DNA of 64,000 nucleotides. It comes from Microthrixaceae bacterium (GTDB taxonomy: Bacteria > Actinomycetota > Acidimicrobiia > Acidimicrobiales > Microtrichaceae). The position numbers and the translations under genes are program-made. Below the pieces are notes generated by a model, which saw only the letters and a program-made list of their open reading frames with translations, had not been told where the DNA came from and did not search any database. The stretch covers positions 1-64,000 of the forward strand of contig JADLFH010000046.1 in NCBI GenBank assembly GCA_020845705.1, written 5' to 3'. Below are positions 25,404 through 33,185 of the stretch, piece by piece; position 1 is the stretch's first letter; the number at the start of each line of letters is the position of its first letter.

Positions 25404-26353
25404 TTCAACGCCCCGATCTCATCGATGAGGATGTCGGCCAGGCTCGCGAGGTCTTCGCGGGTGAGCTGAGAGGTGAAGACGAAGGGGAGGTGGAGCTGGG
25501 GGAGAGGGAGCTCTTGGCGCAGGCGGGAGATCTGCACCTGCTGCAACGCCGAACGCTCGAGCCGGAAGTTCGCCGCCAGAGCAAGGCTCTCGGCCTCGCC
25601 GCGCTTGAGGTTCGCGCCGACCTCCCTGGCCGCCTGCTCCGGATCCGTGTCGAGGCCATCGAGCAGAGGGTAAGCGCCGTTGACGACGACTGGTCCGAGC
25701 GAGACGCCCACCTGGTCCTCGAGGCTGAAGGCGGTTTCGGTCAGCTCGTTGACCGGCGTCTCCTCGGGCAGCGTCACGAGGACCACCTGGCAGCGGGTGG
25801 GGTCGGCGAGCAACTCACAGACCTCTCGGGCCTGGGACTCGATCAGGCCCACCTTGACCGCATCGAGCAACCCCTGGGCGCTGCGCAGGAACGTGATCGC
25901 GTGTCCCGCGGCGGGAGCGTCGAGGATGATCACGTCAGCTGTGCCGGCACGCTCGAGTTGCTTGACCTTGCCGAGTATGAGCACGTCTTTGATGCCGGGT
26001 GTCGCGGTGACGACCATGTCGAGCGCCCCTGAGGAGACCAACCTGTTGGAAACCCTCTTGAGTCCGTGATCCTGGAGGAACTCGACCAGCGCGTCGTCGG
26101 GTGTGAGTGCGCGGGCCCTCAAACCACCCTCTCCCCTGCCCGGTGGGATCAGCTCCACCTCCTCGTAGCCCACCACTCCCACGCCGAAGAGCGAGCCGAT
26201 GGCGGACTTGCCCTCCACCTCCACCAACAGCGCGCGCAGACCCACACTGCTGGCGGCCATGCCGAGTGCAACCGCCGTCGTCGTCTTGCCCACCCCGCCC
26301 TTCCCGGCAACGATGGTCACGCGTGGTGCCGTGAGGAACTGCGCGGGTTCCAC
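25400..26353 (-). CDS. ArsA/GET3-type ATPase, partner with canonical deviant Walker A
   Basis: A 317-residue ArsA-family ATPase with the full deviant Walker A motif AGKGGVGKTTT (about residues 16-26) followed by LLVEVEGKSAIGSLFG. Switch II-like DVIILDAPAAGHAITFLRS and the later VVLVTLPEETPVNELTE complete the core. It probably forms a heterodimer with the product of the overlapping downstream gene. A GAAGGGAAG ribosome binding site precedes the GTG start, and only 23 nt separate this start from the divergent NfeD-family gene. Confidence 0.88.
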   Translation of the reverse strand: MEPAQFLTAPRVTIVAGKGGVGKTTTAVALGMAASSVGLRALLVEVEGKSAIGSLFGVGVVGYEEVELIPPGRGEGGLRARALTPDDALVEFLQDHGLKRVSNRLVSSGALDMVVTATPGIKDVLILGKVKQLERAGTADVIILDAPAAGHAITFLRSAQGLLDAVKVGLIESQAREVCELLADPTRCQVVLVTLPEETPVNELTETAFSLEDQVGVSLGPVVVNGAYPLLDGLDTDPEQAAREVGANLKRGEAESLALAANFRLERSALQQVQISRLRQELPLPQLHLPFVFTSQLTREDLASLADILIDEIGALK

Positions 26354-26376
26354 TACTTCCCTTCGGAGGCCGTCGG

Positions 26377-27639
26377 TTGCGCAGACTAGCGAGTCGGCTC
26401 GGCATCGTGGCCATCTGTCTCGGCGCGGCGGTCATGTGGGCCGCTCCGGCGGGCGCGGAAGCCCCTTGCCACAACGAGGACGGCTGCGTCCGGGTGTTGC
26501 GAGTCTCCGGGCTCGTCGACCCCGTGGTGATCGAGTTCGTGGAGCGCGAGGTCGATGCGGTTCGAGCCGATTCCGGATACGTCGCGACGATCCTCGAAGT
26601 GAACAGCGAGGGTGCGTCGGTCGATGACGCAGAGCTGGCCCGCTTCGTCCGCCACCTTCGTGAAGCCGAGGTACCGGTTAGCGCGTGGGTCGGCACATCG
26701 GCGGTTGCGCTCGGAGCGGCAGCCGAGTTGGTGGTGGCTCTGCCCGATTCCGCGATGGCGGCACTCAGTCGGATCGGTGAAGTGGAACGGGTTCGCCTGC
26801 CGGGGGATCTCCTCGGCGACGCCACCGAGGAGTTGGAGCGGCTGAGCGATCGAACGATCTCGGCTGGTCGGGCCAAGGACCTCCGCCTCGTGTCCGCAGC
26901 GGTTCCGACCTTCCCCCAGTACGTGGCCACACTCGAGGGTGTGTCGACCTCGCCCTCGAAGGAGGGTGGGTCGAAGCAGAAGACGGAACTGAACACCAGC
27001 GTCGTGTTCTCCAAGCCCGATCTGTGGCCACAGGCCCTGCACACGGTCGCCTCTCCACCGGTCACCTACCTGCTGTTGGGGGTCGGGATCGGGCTGCTGC
27101 TCTTCGAGTTCTTCACGGCGGGTGTCGGCATCGCGGGGGTCGTAGGCGCAGCGGCCGGCCTGGGGGCGGCGTATGGATTCGGTGTGTTGCCGTTCAGATG
27201 GTGGGCGCTGGGTCTGCTCGTGGGATCGATGTTCGCGTTCGCCATCGACGTGCAAGCGGGAATCCAACGCTTTTGGACCTTCGTCGGGCTCGTGGCGTGG
27301 GTCGTCGGTTCGTTCTTCCTCTTCGACGGGATTTCTCTGCCGTGGCCGGCACTGGTGACCGGGCTCGTCGGGATGGGGGTAGGCATGTTGTCGGGGATGC
27401 CCGCCATGGTCCGGTCGCGGTTCGGGACACCGACAATCCCGCGGGACTGGATGGTCGGGCAACGAGCTGAGGTGCGCGAAGCCCTCGATCCCGATGGCGT
27501 GATCGTGCTCCAAGGCGCTCTCTGGCGTGCCCGGGCTCGTGGGCCGATGCCCCTGGCGGTGGGCGAGAGGGCGCAGGTCGTGTCGCTCGACGGCCTCATC
27601 GTCGAGGTGGACCCCGACTCCGAGGGCAACCACAGCTAG
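26377..27639 (+). CDS. NfeD family membrane protein with ClpP-like domain
   Basis: A 420-residue long-form NfeD protein. It has a signal sequence (about 1-27), a ClpP/crotonase-like extracytoplasmic domain (RVSGLVDPVVIEFVEREVDAV ... AWVGTSAVALGAAAELVV), four or more transmembrane helices between about residues 225 and 350, and a C-terminal OB-fold NfeD domain (MVGQRAEVREALDPDGVIVLQGALWRARA). The position of the protease serine in STOPP-type members is not conserved, so it may not be a protease. NfeD proteins act in membrane quality control with SPFH proteins. The TTG start has GGAGG 7 nt upstream. Confidence 0.84.
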   Translation: MRRLASRLGIVAICLGAAVMWAAPAGAEAPCHNEDGCVRVLRVSGLVDPVVIEFVEREVDAVRADSGYVATILEVNSEGASVDDAELARFVRHLREAEVPVSAWVGTSAVALGAAAELVVALPDSAMAALSRIGEVERVRLPGDLLGDATEELERLSDRTISAGRAKDLRLVSAAVPTFPQYVATLEGVSTSPSKEGGSKQKTELNTSVVFSKPDLWPQALHTVASPPVTYLLLGVGIGLLLFEFFTAGVGIAGVVGAAAGLGAAYGFGVLPFRWWALGLLVGSMFAFAIDVQAGIQRFWTFVGLVAWVVGSFFLFDGISLPWPALVTGLVGMGVGMLSGMPAMVRSRFGTPTIPRDWMVGQRAEVREALDPDGVIVLQGALWRARARGPMPLAVGERAQVVSLDGLIVEVDPDSEGNHS

Positions 27640-27662
27640 CGGAGCGCTAACAAATTCATCCC

Positions 27663-27691
27663 TTGGCGTGATCGGACCTTGGTCCTAAGTT
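27663..27691 (+). promoter_or_regulatory. whiB promoter with palindrome in the spacer
   Basis: TTGGCG at 27663-27668 and TAAGTT at 27686-27691 stand 17 nt apart. The spacer contains GGACC-TT-GGTCC (27674-27685), a perfect 12-nt palindrome ending against the -10. A repressor bound there would block the polymerase. Confidence 0.55.
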
Positions 27692-27720
27692 TCGCCCACG
27701 ACTTCAAGGGGGACTGCAAT

Positions 27721-27984
27721 TTGAGCGCACAACCTTCGCTGGACGACTGGCAGCATCGGGGAGCTTGCCGAGGTCCGCACGCAGCGGTGTTCTTCCCACC
27801 GGCCCAGTTCGAGCGGAAGAGCGAACGAATAGAGCGTGAGCATCGCGCCAAGGAGATCTGTGCCTCGTGCCCGGTCAGCGATGAGTGCCTGGATTACGCG
27901 GTCACCATCCGCGAGCCGCACGGCATCTGGGGTGGCCTGAACGAGGCGGAGCGACGACTGCTGCTGGAGCATCGTTCGGCGTAA
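27721..27984 (+). CDS. WhiB family iron-sulfur transcription factor
   Basis: An 87-residue WhiB-like protein. The four cluster-binding cysteines are in HRGACRG and CASCPVSDEC (CxxCx5C), followed by the GIWGGLNEAERR turn and a short basic end. Wbl proteins bind a [4Fe-4S] cluster and usually act with the primary sigma factor. The TTG at 27721 is chosen as start because AAGGGGGA lies 9 nt upstream and the family starts near WQHRGAC; the frame reaches back to 27679. Subfamily cannot be fixed by eye; its place near paired ArsA ATPases resembles whiB4. Confidence 0.92.
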   Translation: MSAQPSLDDWQHRGACRGPHAAVFFPPAQFERKSERIEREHRAKEICASCPVSDECLDYAVTIREPHGIWGGLNEAERRLLLEHRSA

Positions 27985-28031
27985 TGGCAAAGCTGACGGC
28001 GCTTCGGTCGGGGTTGGTCCCCTCGCGGTCC

Positions 28032-28037
28032 TAGGCT
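28032..28037 (+). promoter_or_regulatory. -10 hexamer TAGGCT, leaderless promoter of fxsA
   Basis: TAGGCT is followed by 7 nt and the GTG at 28045. Confidence 0.5.
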
Positions 28038-28044
28038 TTGTGAC

Positions 28045-28593
28045 GTGATCCTGTGGCTGGGTCTCGGTGCAGTGGCCGCTGCGCTTTTGGAGATCGTCGT
28101 CATCGTGCGCGTCGCAGCGCGGGTCGGCAACGCAACCACGCTCTTGTCGTTGGTCCTCTTCAGCGCTGTTGGGGCAGGTCTGGTCAAGCATCAGGGCCTG
28201 TCGGCGATGAGGCGGCTGCGTGAGAGCGTGCGCGAGGGTCGAATCCCCACGGTCGCGATCGTGGATGGCGCGATGCTCGTGGTAGCGGGCGGCTTGTTGC
28301 TGCCACCGGGGTTCTTGAGCGGGATGGCGGGACTTCTGTTGTTGATCCCTCCCGTTCGCCGTCTGGTGGGTGGGGCGGTCGCCGACTCCATTCGAGCGCG
28401 CGTCGTTCGCCGGATTCCCATGGCACAGCGCTCCGGGGCCGGCCGGTTCACCGGGACCTGGAAGACCAGTCCCACCGGGGCTGGGGGGGCCAGGGCCTCC
28501 TCCCCGCCGGCAACCGACATCATCGACATCGACGGCGAGGAGATCGATCTGTTCGGAGGAACGGTCGAGCTCGGTCCTGTCCGAGGTGACTGA
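28045..28593 (+). CDS. fxsA: FxsA family membrane protein
   Basis: A 182-residue FxsA-family protein with helices at about 3-22, 31-50 and 70-105. Family marks are LEIVVIVRVAARVGNATTLLSLV, VGAGLVKHQGLSAMRRL and a membrane region after DGAMLVVAGGLLLPPGFLSG. In E. coli FxsA relieves exclusion of phage T7 by the F plasmid; its normal job is unknown. The tail is polar, Gly/Ser/Ala-rich and ends acidic (DIIDIDGEEIDLFGG). The stop codon overlaps the Nudix gene by 8 nt, so the two form an operon. Confidence 0.86.
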   Translation: MILWLGLGAVAAALLEIVVIVRVAARVGNATTLLSLVLFSAVGAGLVKHQGLSAMRRLRESVREGRIPTVAIVDGAMLVVAGGLLLPPGFLSGMAGLLLLIPPVRRLVGGAVADSIRARVVRRIPMAQRSGAGRFTGTWKTSPTGAGGARASSPPATDIIDIDGEEIDLFGGTVELGPVRGD

Positions 28594-29374
28594 ACGCCCC
28601 AAGTCCACCGTCGACTTCGGGACGGCGAATCCCGAGTTGGTGCCGATACGTGATGCGGCGACGGTCGTGTTGTTGCGTGACGGCGCCGATGGCATCGAGA
28701 CGGTGATGTTGCAGCGCAACCTCGAGTCGGATTTCGTCGGCGGGGCCTACGTGTTCCCCGGCGGAGCCGTCGATCCCCAAGACGGCCACACGGACCCCTT
28801 CCGTGTGGCGGCTATCAGGGAGACCTTCGAGGAGGCAGGTCTGTTGCTGGCCCGGGATGGCCGGGGCAGGGCCCTCTCATTCGAGGACGCCGCGGTGGCG
28901 GAACGCTTCGGCGCGTACCGCCGTGAGATCGACTCTGCGACGATGACCGTGGCGCAGCTCTGCGCCACGGAGGGGCTGACCCTGGCCCTCGATGAGCTTC
29001 GGACCTACGCGCGGTGGGTCACGCCGTTGGGCGCACCACGCCGGTACGACACCCGCTTCTTCGTCGCCCGCGCGCCGGAGGGGCAGGTGGCGCTGCACGA
29101 CGACCGTGAGGTGATCGGCCACGTGTGGATCCGCCCCTCGGAGGCGTTGGATCGACACGACGCTGGGCTCTTCAACCTCATCTTGCCGACTCGTGCCACC
29201 CTTGAGGACCTTGTCTTCTTCGATACCGTCGATGATGTCATCGAGGAGTTGGGTGGTGTCGGGGAGCCGGAGCCGATCATGCCGACCGCGGATGGGGATG
29301 AGGGCGGCGTGACTCTCACCATGCCCGACGGTCGCCGCTTCGATGCGGCGACGTGCCGGCCGCTCGAGGGCTGA
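28586..29374 (+). CDS. Nudix hydrolase (NUDT7/19-like)
   Basis: A 262-residue Nudix enzyme. RDAATVVLLRDGADGIETVMLQRN leads to FVGGAYVFPGGAVDP and then RVAAIRETFEEAGLLLARD, the metal-binding Nudix helix (RExxEEAG). A longer loop between the Gly and RE elements, the ARWVTPLGAPRRYDTRFFVA segment and the C-terminal domain resemble eukaryotic NUDT7/8/19 CoA diphosphatases, so CoA or acyl-CoA compounds are likely substrates, though this is inferred. The GTG at 28586 overlaps the fxsA stop; the frame extends further upstream inside fxsA. Confidence 0.86.
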   Translation: MTERPKSTVDFGTANPELVPIRDAATVVLLRDGADGIETVMLQRNLESDFVGGAYVFPGGAVDPQDGHTDPFRVAAIRETFEEAGLLLARDGRGRALSFEDAAVAERFGAYRREIDSATMTVAQLCATEGLTLALDELRTYARWVTPLGAPRRYDTRFFVARAPEGQVALHDDREVIGHVWIRPSEALDRHDAGLFNLILPTRATLEDLVFFDTVDDVIEELGGVGEPEPIMPTADGDEGGVTLTMPDGRRFDAATCRPLEG

Positions 29375-29392
29375 TCCGTCCCCTATCAGTGT

Positions 29393-29423
29393 CGGATCGG
29401 CGTGGGTTTCACCCGCCGATCCG
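29393..29423. terminator. Hairpin between convergent Nudix and Mrp genes
   Basis: CGGATCGGCG (29393-29402) and CGCCGATCCG (29414-29423) form a perfect 10-bp stem with an 11-nt loop. The right arm overlaps the last codons of the Mrp gene. No U tract is seen on either strand, so termination is plausible but unproven. Confidence 0.4.
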
Positions 29424-30593
29424 AACAGCCACTTCGCTCTTTGGGGTTCCGAGGTTGCGTGCCGAGCATCCTGTCATGTCGATGGGCGGCGCCACCTCGG
29501 TGATGATGCGACGGGCCAGATCCCGGAAGGCATCAGCGGCAGGGCCGGTGCCCACAGCAGCGGGCCGGCCCGCATCCCCACCCTCGGAAACCGCCGCCTC
29601 GATGGGGATGCGGGCGAGCAGCGGCGTGCCACTGGAGGAGGCGAGCTCCTCGCCGCCGCCGCTTCCGAAGATCCTGAACCGCTCACCCGACGGGCTCACG
29701 AACTCGGTCATGTTCTCGACCACGCCGAGAACCCGGAGGTAGTTCTGCCTGCCCATCGCCACAGCACGAGAGGCGACCTTCTGGGCGGTGCGCGAGGGGG
29801 TGGTGACCACAATCATCTCGGCTCGTGGCAACAGCTTCGCCAGTCCCATCTGAACGTCACCGGTGCCCGGCGGCATGTCGATCAGCAGGTAGTCGAGGTC
29901 CTCGGCCCACACGACGTCCTCGAGGAAGTGCTGCACGGCGCGCTGGAGGATCAGGCCGCGCCACATGAGAGCCGTCTCGTCGCGGTCGACGAGCAAGCCC
30001 ATCGACACGACGTCTATTCGGCCGCGGTCGATGGGCAGCGACATCGGGCGGATGCGCTTGGTGTCCTGGTCGCCTTCGAGTCGTCCATCGAGTCCGAGCA
30101 TCCGGGGAACCGACCATCCCCAGATGTCGGCATCGATCAGGCCCACACGGAAGCCCTCCGCGGCGAGAGCAGCAGCGAGGTTCACCGTGATCGAGCTCTT
30201 GCCGACGCCCCCCTTGCCGGAGGCGATCATCAGCACCCTCGCAGTGGGTGGAACCGCGGTCGTTCCCGCCCGTTCCGATATCCGCTTGCGAGCGCGGGCC
30301 ATGGTGGCGGCCTTCTCCTCCTGGGTGAGCACGCCCCATTCGACCTCGACGGAGTCGACCCCCGGAAGGGATCCGACACGCGACTCGACATCGCGCTTGA
30401 TCTGGGCTCGGAGGGGACAACCGAGGGTCGTGAGGGCCAGCTCGATCACTACGTCGCCGTTGCGGACGGTCACGCCCTTGGCCATCCCGAGCTCGACGAT
30501 GTTGGAGCCCAACTCGGGATCGATCACGCCGCGAAGGATCTGCATGACATCGTCGTCGGTGGGTGGTGACGGTGCGGGGGCCTGCTGGTCCAC
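29409..30593 (-). CDS. Mrp/ApbC/NBP35-type iron-sulfur cluster carrier ATPase
   Basis: A 394-residue P-loop ATPase that carries and transfers [4Fe-4S] clusters. Residues 1-85 form a MIP18/DUF59 domain (GVIDPELGSNIVELGMAKGV, LTTLGCPLRAQI). The ATPase domain starts with MIASGKGGVGKSSITVNLAAAL, then LIDADIWGWSVPRMLG and LIDMPPGTGDVQM. The usual CxxC pair of ApbC proteins is not seen as such in the central ENMTEF region, while a lone Cys occurs in DMTGCSARN at the end. The GTG start follows TAATAT by 6 nt. It is divergent from a SufR-like regulator 40 nt away. Confidence 0.9.
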   Translation of the reverse strand: MDQQAPAPSPPTDDDVMQILRGVIDPELGSNIVELGMAKGVTVRNGDVVIELALTTLGCPLRAQIKRDVESRVGSLPGVDSVEVEWGVLTQEEKAATMARARKRISERAGTTAVPPTARVLMIASGKGGVGKSSITVNLAAALAAEGFRVGLIDADIWGWSVPRMLGLDGRLEGDQDTKRIRPMSLPIDRGRIDVVSMGLLVDRDETALMWRGLILQRAVQHFLEDVVWAEDLDYLLIDMPPGTGDVQMGLAKLLPRAEMIVVTTPSRTAQKVASRAVAMGRQNYLRVLGVVENMTEFVSPSGERFRIFGSGGGEELASSSGTPLLARIPIEAAVSEGGDAGRPAAVGTGPAADAFRDLARRIITEVAPPIDMTGCSARNLGTPKSEVAVRIGG

Positions 30594-30599
30594 GGCCCT

Positions 30600-30605
30600 A
30601 TATTA
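30600..30605 (-). promoter_or_regulatory. -10 hexamer TAATAT, leaderless promoter of the Mrp gene
   Basis: On the minus strand TAATAT is followed by 6 nt and the GTG at 30593. Confidence 0.55.
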
Positions 30606-30620
30606 CCGGCCTCTACCGTG

Positions 30621-30626
30621 TAATCT
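30621..30626 (+). promoter_or_regulatory. -10 hexamer TAATCT, leaderless promoter of the SufR-like regulator
   Basis: TAATCT is followed by 7 nt and the GTG at 30634. It is only 15 nt from the opposite-strand -10 at 30600-30605, so one bound regulator could cover both. Confidence 0.55.
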
Positions 30627-30633
30627 CAGATCT

Positions 30634-31359
30634 GTGGATGGATCGGACCCGCAGGAGTCTTTTCGCTCGGGCGACCATACCGGTCGCCTGGACATCCTCA
30701 AGGCGCTGGGCGACAACACTCGATACGCCATCTACCTGGAGCTCGCCCGTTCGCCCCATCCGTTGGCCACCGCCGACATAGCTGGAGTTCTGGGTCTGCA
30801 CCCCAACACTGTGCGCCCACACCTGGAGCGGATGCGGGAGGTGGGTCTGCTCGACGTGCGCCCGGCAGTCGGCGGTGGTGTGGGGCGACCCCAGCACCTG
30901 TACTCGCTGGCGGAGGATGCTCCGGCGCTCGGATTGGAACCGCCTGCGTTTCCGCTGCTGGCCAAAATGCTCCTGCAACTCGCGATCGACGCCGATGTCA
31001 GGGGTGATCAGGCAGCGAGCGCCGCTCGACATGAAGGCCGACGAATGGCGGCCACCCACGACCACCGGCGATCCGCCGCGTCGCTGACTCACGAGATGCA
31101 TGAGCGCCTGGGGTTCGACCCCCAGCAGGTCCTCGATGGTGAAGGGACCACGATCTTCTTCGCGAACTGCCCCTTCGGCGAGCTTGCGGCAACACATCCG
31201 GAGGTGGTGTGCTCGCTGCACCGTGGTCTCATCGAGGGTTTCGTCGGCGGCTTCGGCGATTCCGTCGAGGTTCACGACTTCCACGACTACACCGATCGCG
31301 AACCGTGTCTGGTGAGCCTCCTCGACCTACCGGCCGAAGAGGGCACCGTCATACACTGA
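30634..31359 (+). CDS. SufR-like iron-sulfur transcriptional regulator
   Basis: A 241-residue regulator. The N-terminal winged helix reads ILKALGDNTRYAIYLELARS, then LATADIAGVLGLHPNTVRPHLERMREVGLLDV and a Gly-rich wing ending RPQHLYSL. The C-terminal domain has cysteines at about 179 (FANCPFGELA), 193 (EVVCSLH) and 225 (EPCLVSL), a pattern like cluster-sensing SufR proteins. It lies between an Fe-S carrier ATPase (divergent) and an A-type carrier (downstream), which supports a role in Fe-S homeostasis. The frame is open far upstream, but the leaderless -10 sets the GTG at 30634. Confidence 0.82.
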   Translation: MDGSDPQESFRSGDHTGRLDILKALGDNTRYAIYLELARSPHPLATADIAGVLGLHPNTVRPHLERMREVGLLDVRPAVGGGVGRPQHLYSLAEDAPALGLEPPAFPLLAKMLLQLAIDADVRGDQAASAARHEGRRMAATHDHRRSAASLTHEMHERLGFDPQQVLDGEGTTIFFANCPFGELAATHPEVVCSLHRGLIEGFVGGFGDSVEVHDFHDYTDREPCLVSLLDLPAEEGTVIH

Positions 31360-31382
31360 GCCACCGAAACCGGAGGAGACCC

Positions 31383-31694
31383 ATGATCACGCTCACCGAT
31401 TCCGCCACCGACAAGGTCAGGCAACTCATCGACCAGGCGAACGAGGACGGCCTCGCCCTGCGGGTCACCGCTCGCCCTGCCGGCTGCTCGGGATTCAACT
31501 ACGACCTGTTCTTCGACACAGACATCGCCGAGGACGACATCACGCTCGATCAGGGGGGCGTGAGGGTGGTGGCCGACACGAGCTCCGCGCAGCTGCTCGA
31601 AGGCGCGCGGCTCGACTACGGCGGAGACGAAGCGCCCGGTTTCTCGATCATGAACCCCAACTCCGCCGGTTCCTGCGGCTGCGGCCACGGCTGA
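31383..31694 (+). CDS. A-type iron-sulfur carrier (ErpA/HesB/IscA family)
   Basis: A 103-residue HesB-family protein. It begins MITLTDSATDKVRQLI and has the three conserved cysteines: Cys35 in PAGCSGFNY and Cys98/Cys100 in AGSCGCGHG at the C-terminus. These bind and deliver Fe-S clusters to target enzymes. A GGAGGA ribosome binding site precedes the ATG. It follows the SufR-like regulator by 23 nt and is probably cotranscribed with it. ErpA is the closest match by the NPNSAGSCGCG ending. Confidence 0.93.
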   Translation: MITLTDSATDKVRQLIDQANEDGLALRVTARPAGCSGFNYDLFFDTDIAEDDITLDQGGVRVVADTSSAQLLEGARLDYGGDEAPGFSIMNPNSAGSCGCGHG

Positions 31695-31714
31695 CGGCGG
31701 CTGGGCGCGCCGAG

Positions 31715-32227
31715 ATGTCCGCGGGTTCCACCGAGTTCGAGGTCGTGATCGAGATTCCCCGGGGATCTCGGAACAAGTACGAGGTCGATCACGAAACCGG
31801 CCACGTGTGGCTCGATCGGCGGCTCTTCACCGCCATGGCCTACCCCGCTGACTACGGATACATCGCCAACACCCTCGGCGAGGACGGTGACCCCCTCGAC
31901 GTGCTGGTGCTGCTCGACGAGCCGACCTTCCCCGGATGTCACCTCCACGCCCGAGCGGTCGGTGTCTTCTGGATGCGAGACGACGCCGGTCCCGATGCCA
32001 AGGTGCTGGCCGTTCCCTCCGCGGATCCTCGATCCAGCGCCATCCAAGACCTGGAGGATCTCCCACCGTTCCTGTTGGGTGAGATCCGCCACTTCTTCGA
32101 GGCCTACAAGGAGCTGGAGCCCGGCAAGTTCTCCGAAGTCCGCGAATGGCAGGGGCGGCGAGCTGCCGAAGAGGAGATCCGAGCGGCGCTCCAGCGTGCG
32201 ATCGACACCGGCTACCAACACGCCTGA
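31715..32227 (+). CDS. ppa: Inorganic pyrophosphatase (family I)
   Basis: A 170-residue soluble pyrophosphatase that hydrolyses pyrophosphate and pulls biosynthetic reactions forward. Family I signatures are IEIPRGSRNKYEVDHETG, the YPADYGYI segment, and the metal-binding GDPLDVLVL with Asp residues, then DDAGPDAKVLAVP and HFFEAYKELEPGKF. Length fits the bacterial hexameric enzyme. It starts 20 nt after the A-type carrier gene and stops 3 nt from the convergent lipoprotein gene. Confidence 0.96.
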   Translation: MSAGSTEFEVVIEIPRGSRNKYEVDHETGHVWLDRRLFTAMAYPADYGYIANTLGEDGDPLDVLVLLDEPTFPGCHLHARAVGVFWMRDDAGPDAKVLAVPSADPRSSAIQDLEDLPPFLLGEIRHFFEAYKELEPGKFSEVREWQGRRAAEEEIRAALQRAIDTGYQHA

Positions 32228-32230
32228 GGG

Positions 32231-33157
32231 CTAGGCCAAAGCAGCCTCGACGGCCGCGTCGAGTTCCACGCGGTCGTAGACCATGTCGAGGCGCCCCACC
32301 AACGTGCCGGCTCGGTCTGCCACGAACAACGACGGCTCGAACGCCATCCCGTAGGTCTTCAGAAGCGGAGCCAGTGAGGCCTCGGCGACCGATGTCACCG
32401 CATCGGGATTCGCGTACACCTCGTGATGGATCACCACAAGATCGGTGCGCGTCGCGACGGCATCGATCAGCTCGTCGAGCACGGGACCGCAGATGGCTAT
32501 CTGGCAGTACTTGGGTGTGGACACCAACAGCAGGATCGGTCGGTGCTCTGCGAGGGCATCCGCCAGATTGACCGAATGGAACGGACAGACCGGGTCGTTG
32601 GTGCAGAGAGGCTCCACCCCGCGGTGATCCGCGGTGGTGGGGGTGTCCGCGCTGGGCAGCGGTGAGCCCACTTGGGGCAGCTTCACCTCGGACGCATCGA
32701 CGGCCTGGACGGTGGAGGTGAGCTTGCTGCCCTGGTAGGTGGCGCTGAGGTCGTAGAGCCCCGTGTCGGCAAAGGTCACCTCCAACGGGAGATAGGCGCG
32801 GGAGACCCCGCCGTGGTTCTCGTGGCCCTCGCCTTGATGCGAGCCGATGTGATGGGGGGTGACCTTGATGGGCGGGCCGACGGTCGACCGGTCCTTCGAG
32901 ATCTCGAACTCCACGATCCCTTCGATGTTGTCCAACGGTGCGCCGTCGGGTCCCGCGATGAGGAACGGAAGGCGTTGGGGCGTTCCGGCGACCGCGTACG
33001 GCTCGGATCGGGGGAAGCCGGCGATGAGCTGGAAGGAGGTGTCGGAGGCGGCCGTTGTGGTGGGCGTTGTCGAGGGTGTTTCGTCGCCGCAGGCCGTCAC
33101 GAGCATGCCGGCGGCGGAACCCACGAGGAAGGCCCGGCGGGGGATCAGGGATGACAT
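32231..33157 (-). CDS. Tat-type lipoprotein with thioredoxin-like C-terminal domain
   Basis: A 308-residue exported protein. The N-terminus has a twin-arginine motif (PRRAFLVGSA) and a lipobox (LVTAC), so it is probably a Tat-exported lipoprotein. A Thr/Ser linker leads to a beta-rich domain (about 40-180), then a thioredoxin-like domain from about residue 200: HRPILLLVSTPKYCQIAICGPVLDELIDAV, with Cys residues in KYCQIAIC in place of a CxxC site, and FEPSLFVADRAGTLVGRLD. Function unknown; a redox or metal-delivery role is possible. The ATG follows TAGTTT by 7 nt on the minus strand and lies 28 nt from the divergent fusion gene. Confidence 0.8.
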   Translation of the reverse strand: MSSLIPRRAFLVGSAAGMLVTACGDETPSTTPTTTAASDTSFQLIAGFPRSEPYAVAGTPQRLPFLIAGPDGAPLDNIEGIVEFEISKDRSTVGPPIKVTPHHIGSHQGEGHENHGGVSRAYLPLEVTFADTGLYDLSATYQGSKLTSTVQAVDASEVKLPQVGSPLPSADTPTTADHRGVEPLCTNDPVCPFHSVNLADALAEHRPILLLVSTPKYCQIAICGPVLDELIDAVATRTDLVVIHHEVYANPDAVTSVAEASLAPLLKTYGMAFEPSLFVADRAGTLVGRLDMVYDRVELDAAVEAALA

Positions 33158-33164
33158 CGCGGCG

Positions 33165-33170
33165 AAACTA
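33165..33170 (-). promoter_or_regulatory. -10 hexamer TAGTTT, leaderless promoter
   Basis: On the minus strand TAGTTT is followed by 7 nt and the ATG at 33157 of the Tat lipoprotein. Confidence 0.5.
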
Positions 33171-33185
33171 TCGTTCGAGCCCGCC

